From a virus, in IMG/VR virus record IMGVR_UViG_3300018080_000092, positions 1 to 21,531 of that record: a DNA stretch of 21,531 nt. One strand, given 5' to 3'. The translations under genes were made by a program, and so were the position numbers. This document shows positions 13,405 to 20,654 of the stretch, piece by piece; the stretch's first letter is position 1, and the number at the start of each line of letters is the position of its first letter. A model generated the notes under the pieces. The model saw only the letters and a list, made by a program, of their open reading frames with translations, searched no databases and was not told the DNA's origin.

Positions 13405-14502
13405 TTATACGATGGTCGGGTCAGTGTAAGAGCCGCCAGCCGCACACTCGACAACGACACCGTTCAGGCGATTGGCAACGCCGAAGCCGAACCGATGACG
13501 CCACGAGCTTTCCTTGAACGGAAATTCTTCGTCTTCCGCAACGAGTTGCAGGTCAACGCCTAGCCCGGTCTCAGGCGGATCGATGCGTTTCATTAGAGGC
13601 GCTTCCACGCCAGTGTGAACGCTCAGGATGTAGGTCGCCGGGATGAAGTCCCATCGTACAATCCAGGCCCCGGCCCGATGGCGTCCGATGACCACACCAG
13701 GTAGGTTCGTGGGCACTTGCACCGGTGAAGCGGTCTGCGCGCCTTCCTGAATTTGCAAGATGTCAACCGGCTCGAAGTCAGTCAAGGCTGAAACCTCTGT
13801 GACCTCAGCCTGGTTGATGAAACTTACAATCTCAGCACTGCCCGCGCTCACGCCAAAATGCTCTTCAAGCTCTGTGACGATGTTGACGCTATTGGTGTTG
13901 ACACCTACCCACGGATCGTGAGTATCGTCAATCGCCGTGGCCACGTCGCCAAGCTCCAGATAGTGTTCGTCATCGGCTTCGTCCACACTGCCGATGACAG
14001 GCGGATAGCTCGTGCTGTCCGTGTTGGCCAGTGAACGGATAGTCAACGAGCCGTGAAGAGGATCAACAAACGTGCCGTTGCTGCGGCTCATCAGGGCCGT
14101 CAGCAGTTCGTAGCGAACGGTGTTGACGTTCTGTTGCACGACAGTCTTAATGTGCCGGTCCAATTCTGCGATGGTCATATAGGCCATATCCACGTCGTTT
14201 CCGGCAATCATCGCGCCGAAATCTTCCAGAGGGAAAGCCACGTCCCATTCCCCGTATGCCTTGACCGCGCCATAGCGACCGTCAGGCCCACGTCGCTGCA
14301 AGTACCCGTTGCCGGGCAGCTTGTAGCGTAGAGTATGGTCTGTCGTGTTCCCGGACACAAAAACGCTAAGCAACCGGTTCAGCACTTCGTTGGAGCGATT
14401 GATATAGTTCGTCGCCGCCTCGAAGACGACTCGTTGCCCCACAGTGCCCGAAAATACATAATCCGAGTCTGAAATGTTGAGATGTCCAAAGATTCCACTC
14501 AT
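13405..14502 (-). CDS. Major capsid protein (HK97-like fold expected)
   Basis: The 365-residue protein follows scaffold and decoration genes and precedes the connectors, the canonical capsid slot. Sequence features fit the HK97-type fold: an N-terminal arm, a long helix with MTIAELDRHIKTVVQQNVNT (about residues 109-130), and a C-terminal beta-rich axial/peripheral region (DFIPATYILSVHTGVE, about 302-317). No N-terminal delta domain or prohead protease cleavage region is seen, which agrees with a separate scaffold gene. The ATG has AAGGAGAATAACA upstream. Confidence 0.82.
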   Translation of the reverse strand: MSGIFGHLNISDSDYVFSGTVGQRVVFEAATNYINRSNEVLNRLLSVFVSGNTTDHTLRYKLPGNGYLQRRGPDGRYGAVKAYGEWDVAFPLEDFGAMIAGNDVDMAYMTIAELDRHIKTVVQQNVNTVRYELLTALMSRSNGTFVDPLHGSLTIRSLANTDSTSYPPVIGSVDEADDEHYLELGDVATAIDDTHDPWVGVNTNSVNIVTELEEHFGVSAGSAEIVSFINQAEVTEVSALTDFEPVDILQIQEGAQTASPVQVPTNLPGVVIGRHRAGAWIVRWDFIPATYILSVHTGVEAPLMKRIDPPETGLGVDLQLVAEDEEFPFKESSWRHRFGFGVANRLNGVVVECAAGGSYTDPTIV

Positions 14503-14513
14503 TGTTATTCTCC

Positions 14514-14945
14514 TTAACTGGCCTTTGCCTGTCCAAGCTGAATGTCGAGCAAGATAACTTCCGTTGCCGATTTATCGGCTAATGGACTTATTCGGCCCAG
14601 GATCACGGTCACGTCGCCAGCCGCGTCAGCAGCCGCGCCAGCCGTGTTGGATAGGTAAACCAGGTCGCCACTGTCCATTCCCGAAACGGTGAAGCCGTAG
14701 ACCTCCCCTTTTCGAACAACGTCAATAGCCTGGCCAGCGCCACCAGCGCTCAAAGCCACGCCCACCACTTGCTCGAAGAGGTAGCCGCCGCCTGTGCTGG
14801 CGTCTGCCGGATCAACCGTGCCATCAGTGGCCAACGCCACAACTTGTCCCTTGGTGATGGTGGCACCGGCAATGTACGTCTTGACGGTCGCCTTAATCGG
14901 GTCGACCAGTCCTACTTTTGCCGCTGTTACGGTGATGTCGCTCAT
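14514..14945 (-). CDS. Capsid decoration protein, DUF2190-like
   Basis: The 143-residue, Gly/Ala-rich beta protein has the DUF2190 pattern: YIAGATITKGQVVALATDG early, then FEQVVGVALSAGGAGQAIDV and VRKGEVYGFTVSGMDSGDLV. DUF2190 proteins sit just before capsid genes and decorate or stabilise the shell. The ATG at 14945 follows AGGAGT, and the gene lies between scaffold and major capsid genes. Confidence 0.75.
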   Translation of the reverse strand: MSDITVTAAKVGLVDPIKATVKTYIAGATITKGQVVALATDGTVDPADASTGGGYLFEQVVGVALSAGGAGQAIDVVRKGEVYGFTVSGMDSGDLVYLSNTAGAAADAAGDVTVILGRISPLADKSATEVILLDIQLGQAKAS

Positions 14946-14954
14946 TCGAAACTC

Positions 14955-15473
14955 CTATATTCTGATAGTCGGAGCAGCTTGCTCCTTGTGATCGTCGCCG
15001 GTTGGCTTGCCTCTTCCACGAGGTGTGCCAAACCCGGCTCCTTTCTCTTGCTCTGCCATTGGGAGCCGTCCCGACTCCACCAGGGCGTCAAGAGATTTCT
15101 CATAGCCTTTCACTTGCCCATCGTCGGCAATCTCCACTTCGGAAAGATCGAGCAAGGAATAGGCGTCTTCGGGATGCGCAAAACCGGCTTCGGACACTTT
15201 CGCCATCACGACGTTTTTGATCCGCAAGGCGCGATTCTCTTTCTCCCGTTGCTCATCACGAGCCTTCATTGCCTCGACTTCGGCCTGGAGCTTCTGAACC
15301 TCAGAAAGTTGCTCGCCTTCCTGTTCCTTGAATTTCTCAAGTTCCTTACGTCTGGCGGCACTCTCCGCGTTAACCTCTTTCAGCCGCTTTTGTGCGCCTT
15401 CCAGAGTTTCGTTAAGCTCCTTGACCGCTTTCAAAAGTTCCTCTTGGGACATCTCATCCCATTTCTTGTCCAT
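14955..15473 (-). CDS. Scaffolding protein (GP20-like)
   Basis: The 172-residue protein is dominated by a long charged coiled coil (about residues 8-85, LLKAVKELNETLEGAQKRL...), followed by a segment with AHPEDAYSLLDLSEVEIADD (about 99-118) and a basic, flexible C-terminus. This order is typical of the phage scaffold family near GP20 (Pfam PF06810). Scaffold proteins guide capsid assembly and leave before or during packaging. It is placed two genes before the capsid gene, as expected. AGAAGGAG precedes the ATG. Confidence 0.82.
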   Translation of the reverse strand: MDKKWDEMSQEELLKAVKELNETLEGAQKRLKEVNAESAARRKELEKFKEQEGEQLSEVQKLQAEVEAMKARDEQREKENRALRIKNVVMAKVSEAGFAHPEDAYSLLDLSEVEIADDGQVKGYEKSLDALVESGRLPMAEQEKGAGFGTPRGRGKPTGDDHKEQAAPTIRI

Positions 15474-15488
15474 CTCGGATTGCTCCTT

Positions 15489-15743
15489 CTACTTAATCCC
15501 TTTGATCACGCTGGCTATCAGGTCCATTCCAACTACGCCGCCCAACGCGCCAAGCGCGATGTACCAATACAGGTTTGGTACTTCGATATTGTAGTACAAA
15601 AGTACCGAACCGGCAATAATGCTCACCAGGCCGATAATGCCCGATGCTATGATGCGAAACTTGGTGATGTTGCCGTTGCTCACGCCGTTAGTGTTCAGTT
15701 TCTTGAACGTGTCGCTAATTCTCTTCTGTGTCTCTTCAACCAT
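15489..15743 (-). CDS. Two-helix membrane protein (holin-like candidate)
   Basis: The 84-residue protein has a polar N-terminal third and two transmembrane segments (about residues 31-51, IIASGIIGLVSIIAGSVLLY, and 58-80, LYWYIALGALGGVVGMDLIA), then a basic GIK end. Size and topology match class II holins, but its place among head genes is unusual. AAGGAG precedes the ATG by eight bases. It is the best holin candidate in the genome, although a head-module membrane role is equally open. Confidence 0.6.
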   Translation of the reverse strand: MVEETQKRISDTFKKLNTNGVSNGNITKFRIIASGIIGLVSIIAGSVLLYYNIEVPNLYWYIALGALGGVVGMDLIASVIKGIK

Positions 15744-15761
15744 AAATCACTTCTCCTTATG

Positions 15762-15842
15762 CTATGCGTCGGTATCGATTGGTGGCTCCGGTGGAAGCGG
15801 CGGTAAAGGGTCTGGTGCCGGAGTCGGAACATAATTGCTCAT
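15762..15842 (-). CDS. 26-residue proline-rich miniprotein
   Basis: A short frame opens at the ATG directly after the MuF gene stop (TAGATG), with AGGAGA seven bases upstream, and ends at 15762. Ten of its 26 residues are proline, in PxPxP and PPLPPEPP-like runs, with an acidic end (IDTDA). The spacing fits the tight gene packing here, and without it the strong ribosome binding site would serve nothing. It may bind a partner through a polyproline helix. Its small size leaves real doubt. Confidence 0.5.
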   Translation of the reverse strand: MSNYVPTPAPDPLPPLPPEPPIDTDA

Positions 15843-16772
15843 CTAACTTCTCCTGTCGCGATTTAATTTGGCTGCGTCCAATCTAGCAGCCCTGATTGTA
15901 TCATACTTTTTGAATTTGTGCCAGCGTCCGTTTCTAAACTCTTGCACCGTGTGACCCACCACGCGATAGTGGGCCTTGCCCTCCCTCGATGAGGGTCTTG
16001 GCTCCTTGCCTTGCTCGATTGCCTCTCGCCGCATCGAACGGGTGACATCATCGTCAATCTGGTCTTCCGGGATGATGATCACGCCAGTTCTACACCCTTT
16101 GTGGAATGGTGGCTGGTGCATATCGTCCGCGTAGCGTGGTGTACCGGTCAGGTGAAAGTCTTGCTTCATCCGCACAATCTGGCCGTGAACGTTCAGGCAG
16201 GTTTGCGTCGTATCGCTGTCTATCTGTGCCACGGCCTGTCTGCGCGCATCATCTCCCATTCGGTCGCTTACGCTCGTGGTGTAGGCGAGTAGGGAAAGGC
16301 TTGTCATCCAAAATAGCGTTTCGCCAATGACAGGGCCAGGACGAAGGACGCCCAATCGGTTTTCATCGCCAAGCACGTATTCGTCGCCCAACTCCAACGC
16401 CACGAGAGACATCGCTCTGTCGCTTTGAAGTTGCACCGTCGCCATCGCTGCGGCAATCGCCGGTTGCAGAATACTGTCAGACAGGGCTGTAGGGCTCTCC
16501 AGGCCGTAGAGTTGCAGGTCGCGAACCGCTTGCTCGATCCCGACCTCGACCGCCTTTTGCAGTTCAAGCGGGACAATGGCCGAAATTACAGCCTCCAGCG
16601 TGGATAGCGCGTCCGCCGCTTCCATAATATTCGCGTTGCTCATTGCGTTTTGCACGACGCGATAAGCGGTACGGATGGGTGAGCGTACCGCCCTGAGCCG
16701 GTCAAAGAGCTTGCCTAGCTCTTCGACCGTTCGCGTGGCTGAGCGCACAGCGTCCGAGTGGGGATCAGGCAT
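15843..16772 (-). CDS. MuF-type head morphogenesis protein
   Basis: The 309-residue protein carries the C-terminal MuF signature (about residues 180-235): VAQIDSDTTQTCLNVHGQIV, then PPFHKGCRTGVIII, with C192, H196, H224 and C227 as a likely metal site. The N-terminal half is helical. Mu gpF/SPP1 gp7-type proteins follow the portal gene, enter the procapsid and affect DNA ejection. Position after the portal fits. After the MuF domain comes a basic tail (HYRVVGHTVQEFRNGRWHKF) of unknown role. The start lies 8 bases inside the preceding CxxC gene. Confidence 0.8.
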   Translation of the reverse strand: MPDPHSDAVRSATRTVEELGKLFDRLRAVRSPIRTAYRVVQNAMSNANIMEAADALSTLEAVISAIVPLELQKAVEVGIEQAVRDLQLYGLESPTALSDSILQPAIAAAMATVQLQSDRAMSLVALELGDEYVLGDENRLGVLRPGPVIGETLFWMTSLSLLAYTTSVSDRMGDDARRQAVAQIDSDTTQTCLNVHGQIVRMKQDFHLTGTPRYADDMHQPPFHKGCRTGVIIIPEDQIDDDVTRSMRREAIEQGKEPRPSSREGKAHYRVVGHTVQEFRNGRWHKFKKYDTIRAARLDAAKLNRDRRS

Positions 16773-16941
16773 TGTCTTTTAGAAGAAAAGAGGTCCAATG
16801 GGCATTATCGCAAATATCGCACTCTGCCCACGGTGAAATTATCCAACGGTTGCAACACTCACAACGATGTATCCTAGTTGCCAAAAGTAAATACAGTTTA
16901 TTATTTAATCGCTTAAGTTTGTTCGGCCCCATCTTCCTCAT
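16765..16941 (-). CDS. 58-residue CxxC zinc-binding protein
   Basis: The space between portal and MuF genes holds a frame that starts at 16941 with ATGA overlapping the portal stop and ends 8 bases inside the MuF gene. The product is basic at the start (MRKMGPNKLKRLNNKL) and carries two CxxC knuckles (C27-E-C-C30 and C41-D-I-C44), a likely zinc ribbon. The junctions on both sides mark it as a true gene. Its function is unknown. Confidence 0.65.
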   Translation of the reverse strand: MRKMGPNKLKRLNNKLYLLLATRIHRCECCNRWIISPWAECDICDNAHWTSFLLKDNA

Positions 16942-18470
16942 TGCAAATTCTCCATTAAGCCAACTCTGGCTTGCATCTCAGGGCTGGCCTCCAATTCTGC
17001 AAGATCGTCCTCTGACCAACCATTTCGGGCCAGGAAGATTGAAAGTGGCAGACCTGCCTCACGTGCCATCTTAGCCGCTTCCCAGAAAGCTAACTCTTCG
17101 TCGTATTCGTCAAGCTTGTCGTTGCTGAACACGGGCCTATCTGCGAAATTAAATTCAAGCGCGCCTTGCTCGTAGCTATCCAGGTTAATGCCTGGAAAAA
17201 TATTACGCAACCCCCCAATGGTCACGGCCATTTGCAAAGCGCGCTTCAATCCATCGTCATAGTTCCCGCGTCGTTGCTGAACTTTTGTCTCAGTCGGCTG
17301 GCGTGCAACCCTAAGCGCGCGCCCACTCACTTCTCCCCCTACGCGCAAGGCATCAAACTTTAGTTCGGGGTAGTCCCGCTCGAAGTCCTTCAAGATTTCC
17401 TGGATGTGCATCAGGTACCCTTCGACTTCCAGGGGAAGGATCACTGGCTCCACTCGCGCCTCTGGGTTTGGCAGATAGTAAGCGTTCGCCTCCTCACGCC
17501 CTAGCTCAGGTTTGCCGAGTGACGCGCTTTTCTCAGTCGTGCGCCGGGTCGAGTAAGTGCTTGGCGTGGGCGAGGTGTCGGGCTTCTTGGCACCCACAAA
17601 GGCATAGCCGGAACTGTGGACGGCCTTTCTTACCTGGTCGGATAGTAAACTTGCCAGATCGTCAAGCTCGTGCATCTTGGATCGGCAAGCGTGCAACTCA
17701 GACCATCCCCAATCAAAGCCAACGTCATTGTGCTGGATATGCACCATCGGGATGAAGCCGTATGGCTCTGCCCATTCGCTGGCCTGCCCATTCCAAGCGT
17801 AAGGCGCATCGTTCAAATACGTCCTGTAGACCACAAGCTGCCCTTCCCGCTCAGCCGTTTCTCGGTACGTCACTGTCCGCGATTGGTTGACCGGGTGAAG
17901 GCGCTCTTCTTCGATGGTGTAGGCCTTGATGTTTCCAAATGGATCTTTCTCTAAATCAGTCACAAGGCCGGGGTAAAGCATCTCCAGGTAGACCTTGCCT
18001 AATTCGGTATCGTCTACCACTCGGAGAATGGAGTCGCCATAGATAGCACCGTGTAGGGACATTATGTCCTTGTTCACGTCCCACCTCGACCACTTCCAAA
18101 GCTCTGCGACGAACGGACGAAGGGCCTCGTTATCGGTCACTACTGGGAGCGCGCCTGCTTCCCCTGCGTCCAGGTCTAGTTGGCCGCCCCACAGGTGGGC
18201 CTTCCAGAACTCGCCCAGGCGATAGGCTGGATTGTAAATAGACCGGATGTACTGGTACAGGCCATAGCGCGTCTTGTAGGTCCGTGCCCAACTGTGGATG
18301 TCGCGATAGACAGTGTTTTCGTATTGCGCCCACAAGATGTCATACCTCACCTTGCGTGCATCGGGATCGTTGAAATCTTCCTCGTTGTAGACTGACGTGG
18401 AAACGTACTCCTCACGGAATGCGCGTAATGCTGCCGTCGCTGCCATTTTCACCCTGCCTAGTAGACTCAT
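16938..18470 (-). CDS. Portal protein
   Basis: The 510-residue protein directly follows the large terminase gene (ATGA overlap). It has the portal pattern: N-terminal helices, WARTYKTRYGLYQYIRSIYN near residues 61-80, a beta region with LRVVDDTELGKVYLEMLYPG, and a helical stem with VEGYLMHIQEILKDFERDYP around 355-375. The following VSGRALRVARQPTETKVQ and NYDDGLKRALQMAVTIGG (about 388-425) are typical of portals. The dodecameric ring forms the DNA channel and docks terminase during packaging. Confidence 0.88.
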   Translation of the reverse strand: MSLLGRVKMAATAALRAFREEYVSTSVYNEEDFNDPDARKVRYDILWAQYENTVYRDIHSWARTYKTRYGLYQYIRSIYNPAYRLGEFWKAHLWGGQLDLDAGEAGALPVVTDNEALRPFVAELWKWSRWDVNKDIMSLHGAIYGDSILRVVDDTELGKVYLEMLYPGLVTDLEKDPFGNIKAYTIEEERLHPVNQSRTVTYRETAEREGQLVVYRTYLNDAPYAWNGQASEWAEPYGFIPMVHIQHNDVGFDWGWSELHACRSKMHELDDLASLLSDQVRKAVHSSGYAFVGAKKPDTSPTPSTYSTRRTTEKSASLGKPELGREEANAYYLPNPEARVEPVILPLEVEGYLMHIQEILKDFERDYPELKFDALRVGGEVSGRALRVARQPTETKVQQRRGNYDDGLKRALQMAVTIGGLRNIFPGINLDSYEQGALEFNFADRPVFSNDKLDEYDEELAFWEAAKMAREAGLPLSIFLARNGWSEDDLAELEASPEMQARVGLMENLQ

Positions 18471-19732
18471 AACGCCCCAACCTGAACCTCTCCCGCTGGC
18501 TCTGCAATGTGGACCGCCGCCGCTCTCAGACAGTCCAAAAGGTGGTACTTTCTTTTGTCCTCGATTTCGGCTAAGACTTTTCCTTGCTCGTCTGTCTTGC
18601 GGCGATAGCTGCCGATTTCATCTCGGAGCATACGAAGTGACTTGAACAAGTATAGCCGATTTCGCTTGAAAAGTCCAACGGCCCGGTCAATGCCGGGATC
18701 AACCCCCATGACAGGCGGCTTGGCCAGGAATTGGCCGTGGTCGGCCCAGTCCCTGCGCTCCTGTGTCTCCGACGGCCCACCACCCACGAACTCAGCCTGT
18801 TGGCCTTTCAGTACTAGACCTTGTGCCTTTTGCACGTGCTCCCTCGTGGTGTGTTGATAATCGAGCGTTTCTCTAAACGCGAACCAATCCAGGTTTTCGG
18901 GATTCTGCGCAAGCCAGAGCGTGGCACAGTGGCCGCCGCTTGGGTCGACGCCCACTACCACCGGCCAGTCGTATGGAATTGTGAAATCGTCTACCCAGTG
19001 TTCTGGTGTGACGCAGCCATAGATCATACTTGGCGGCATCGCAAACTGGCCCAGGTAGAACATTTGGAAGCGCCAATCTTGCATCCGCTCTTGCACGCGC
19101 TCGAATTCCTCTACTGGAAAAGCCGGGTTAAGCACTGAGGCAAACTGTATGACTTCCACGTCGTTGCTCTCACCACGAGCCCACGGATCGTATAACTCCG
19201 ACTTAAGCCAACCAAGATTGTATAGCGTGGTACCGATGCAGCACCTACCTTGTGCCAGCGATAAACGACGAATGATAGCCTCCCAATCTTCCAGCGTAGC
19301 TTCGTCTTGTCCAGCTTCGTCAAATATTGCGCCTTTTGCCGTAGCACTTTCTAACGCTCCTTTCCCCTGTACAGACCGCAGAATGATGCGACCCCACATA
19401 TCATCGTCTGCGTGCTTTGCCCAGAAATGCGCCTGCGGATCGCATAGCTCGATCACGCGATTACCTGCCCACCATCGGCCGATGCGCAATGTGTGCTCGA
19501 AGACGTTGCGCATTTCTGGTAAGAATTTGAGCTTGAAAAGATCATACGAGGTGGTGATCGCGAGGTAATCACCAGGCCCACAGAGCGTAATCTCCCTTGC
19601 CAGCCACCAGGGCAGGAAGGAAGTCTTCCCCCCCTGCGTACCAGCCAGCATCACCACGAACCGTTTATCGCTCTGCCAGGCGCGCCACTGGCCCTCGTGT
19701 GGATGAATCGTCCCGTTGCTGTAGAGGTTCAT
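18467..19732 (-). CDS. terL: Terminase large subunit
   Basis: The 421-residue protein has Walker A GTQGGKTS (residues 31-38), Walker B AIFDEA (135-140) and the coupling motif TT at 168-169. A nuclease domain begins VVVGVDPSGG (catalytic D263) and ends with the conserved KYHLLDCLRAAA near residue 400. It pumps DNA through the portal and cuts the concatemer. At 421 residues it is compact but complete. The ATG at 19732 has a weak ribosome binding site, and the upstream zinc-ribbon frame overlaps the first 68 bases. Circular permutation of the assembly would fit headful packaging. Confidence 0.93.
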   Translation of the reverse strand: MNLYSNGTIHPHEGQWRAWQSDKRFVVMLAGTQGGKTSFLPWWLAREITLCGPGDYLAITTSYDLFKLKFLPEMRNVFEHTLRIGRWWAGNRVIELCDPQAHFWAKHADDDMWGRIILRSVQGKGALESATAKGAIFDEAGQDEATLEDWEAIIRRLSLAQGRCCIGTTLYNLGWLKSELYDPWARGESNDVEVIQFASVLNPAFPVEEFERVQERMQDWRFQMFYLGQFAMPPSMIYGCVTPEHWVDDFTIPYDWPVVVGVDPSGGHCATLWLAQNPENLDWFAFRETLDYQHTTREHVQKAQGLVLKGQQAEFVGGGPSETQERRDWADHGQFLAKPPVMGVDPGIDRAVGLFKRNRLYLFKSLRMLRDEIGSYRRKTDEQGKVLAEIEDKRKYHLLDCLRAAAVHIAEPAGEVQVGAL

Positions 19733-19856
19733 ATCCGCACTTTATACAAGGCTCTGGGAAAAGCGGGAGAGGTGTGTCCTCTGGTTTGCGGATATAGATA
19801 CTATCCAGCCCGCATTGTGAGCATATTTTGTGATACCAATATTCTTCATTACTCAT
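19665..19856 (-). CDS. 63-residue zinc-ribbon protein between terminase genes
   Basis: Starting at the ATG at 19856, this frame codes for HKICSQCGLDSIYIRK... EPCIKCGYEPLQ, two CxxC knuckles (C12-C15 and C37-C40) of a small zinc ribbon. It overlaps the end of the small terminase gene by 8 bases. It overlaps the TerL start by 68 bases, so about the last 22 residues are encoded inside terL. The zinc ribbon lies outside the overlap, which supports a real gene. Either the overlap is genuine or TerL starts further downstream, which its sequence argues against. Function unknown. Confidence 0.55.
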   Translation of the reverse strand: MSNEEYWYHKICSQCGLDSIYIRKPEDTPLPLFPEPCIKCGYEPLQQRDDSSTRGPVARLAER

Positions 19857-20184
19857 CTCCAGGCGGCTCCACTTGCACGAACGTGGGATGAATGGCGCCA
19901 GTCGGCATCTCCAGCGCCAGACTCGAACTGGCAGAGGGCAGGCCGTCCAGGCGATTGAACACCCATTCCACCAACGCAAACCAGGTATCGTAATCGAGTA
20001 TCAAAGGCGGCCCCTCTCCAATCTGCCAGACACCCGTAATAAGTGTCTCCGTGATGATCTTGGCAAGTAGCCGCTTGTTCTTGATCTTCAATTCTCTGTC
20101 GAGGTAGTAGGTCAACGACTTGGGCGGTCGGCCGCTTGGGTTGCCGCTCGTGCCCTTGACCCATCTTCCATTTTCATCTCTCAT
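19849..20184 (-). CDS. Small terminase subunit candidate (DUF5681-like)
   Basis: The 111-residue protein opens with GRWVKGTSGNPSGRPPKS, the signature of DUF5681 proteins often encoded just before terL in phages and prophages. The middle helix (NKRLLAKIITETLITGVWQI) and an acidic tail (VEPPGDE) follow. TerS proteins recognise viral DNA and load TerL; location two genes before terL supports that role. No clear winged helix or HTH can be defined by eye. An inverted repeat (20193-20206) overlaps its ribosome binding site. Confidence 0.65.
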   Translation of the reverse strand: MRDENGRWVKGTSGNPSGRPPKSLTYYLDRELKIKNKRLLAKIITETLITGVWQIGEGPPLILDYDTWFALVEWVFNRLDGLPSASSSLALEMPTGAIHPTFVQVEPPGDE

Positions 20185-20192
20185 TGTGTTTT

Positions 20193-20206
20193 ACCTGTTA
20201 GCAGGT
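20193..20206. promoter_or_regulatory. Hairpin over the small terminase ribosome binding site
   Basis: ACCTGTTAGCAGGT is a perfect 5-bp inverted repeat with a 4-base loop. In minus-strand mRNA its 3' arm contains AGGT, the best candidate ribosome binding site for the ATG at 20184, eight bases on. It could dampen initiation. No U-run follows, so it is not a terminator. Confidence 0.35.
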
Positions 20207-20403
20207 TAAGAAATCCGTTTCTCGCGCTTCTCAGCCGCAAAATCGAGCCAGGCCCTGAGCATAGCTTGCCATTTCGCTGGACGAACGCGCTTGACGTACT
20301 CCGAGTAAGTGCCGAACCCGCCGTGGTCAGGGAAGTCATCAGCCCCGGCCATCCTGGAAACGATCCCGCGATTATTGACCTTAAGCCACTCTTTGAAATT
20401 CAT
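20206..20403 (-). CDS. 65-residue hypothetical protein
   Basis: The helical product (MNFKEWLKVNNRGIVSRMAG...) has one FPDHGGFGTYSEYVKRV segment and a basic end (AEKREKRIS). Its opening FxEWL and length recall YozE/SAM-like small domains, but the match is weak and not relied on. The start lies 4 bases inside the preceding zinc-ribbon gene, and the stop is at the hairpin before the small terminase gene. Role unknown; position suggests a packaging-region accessory. Confidence 0.65.
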   Translation of the reverse strand: MNFKEWLKVNNRGIVSRMAGADDFPDHGGFGTYSEYVKRVRPAKWQAMLRAWLDFAAEKREKRIS

Positions 20404-20606
20404 AGCTCAAATCCTGGGAGCACTTGCGCGCCCTGAGCTATCATTTTCATCGATTCGGGAATTCCTGCAGTATAACCACATCGCGGCCAATTGGGGCAGC
20501 CTAAAAACTGGTGGCCAGTGTGCCGATTTTCCTTGACAATCAATTTTCTGGAGGGGATGCACTCAGGGCAATTCAAGTTAACTTCTGAATTAATGACGAA
20601 TTTCAT
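20400..20606 (-). CDS. Topoisomerase-type zinc-ribbon protein
   Basis: The 68-residue product carries CPECIPSRKLIVKENRHTGH followed by QFLGCPNWPRCGY. This is the CPxC...G.F.GC..xPxC pattern of the C-terminal zinc ribbons of bacterial topoisomerase I (Pfam PF01396), here as a stand-alone protein. Such ribbons bind single-stranded DNA. It is the first gene after the iteron-like array, with AAGGT before the ATG at 20606, so it may act at the origin or in packaging. Confident on the fold, not on the role. Confidence 0.75.
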   Translation of the reverse strand: MKFVINSEVNLNCPECIPSRKLIVKENRHTGHQFLGCPNWPRCGYTAGIPESMKMIAQGAQVLPGFEL

Positions 20607-20654
20607 TTTTCTGACCTTTCAACGTGATTAAGCACATATTCCTTTCGCTCCTTC

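Noticed and set aside
14769-15806. 345-codon plus-strand frame
   Set aside because: It lies antisense to the decoration, scaffold and two-helix membrane genes, all of which have clear family patterns and ribosome binding sites. Its product is a Leu/Phe-rich mirror of coiled-coil codons with no family resemblance.
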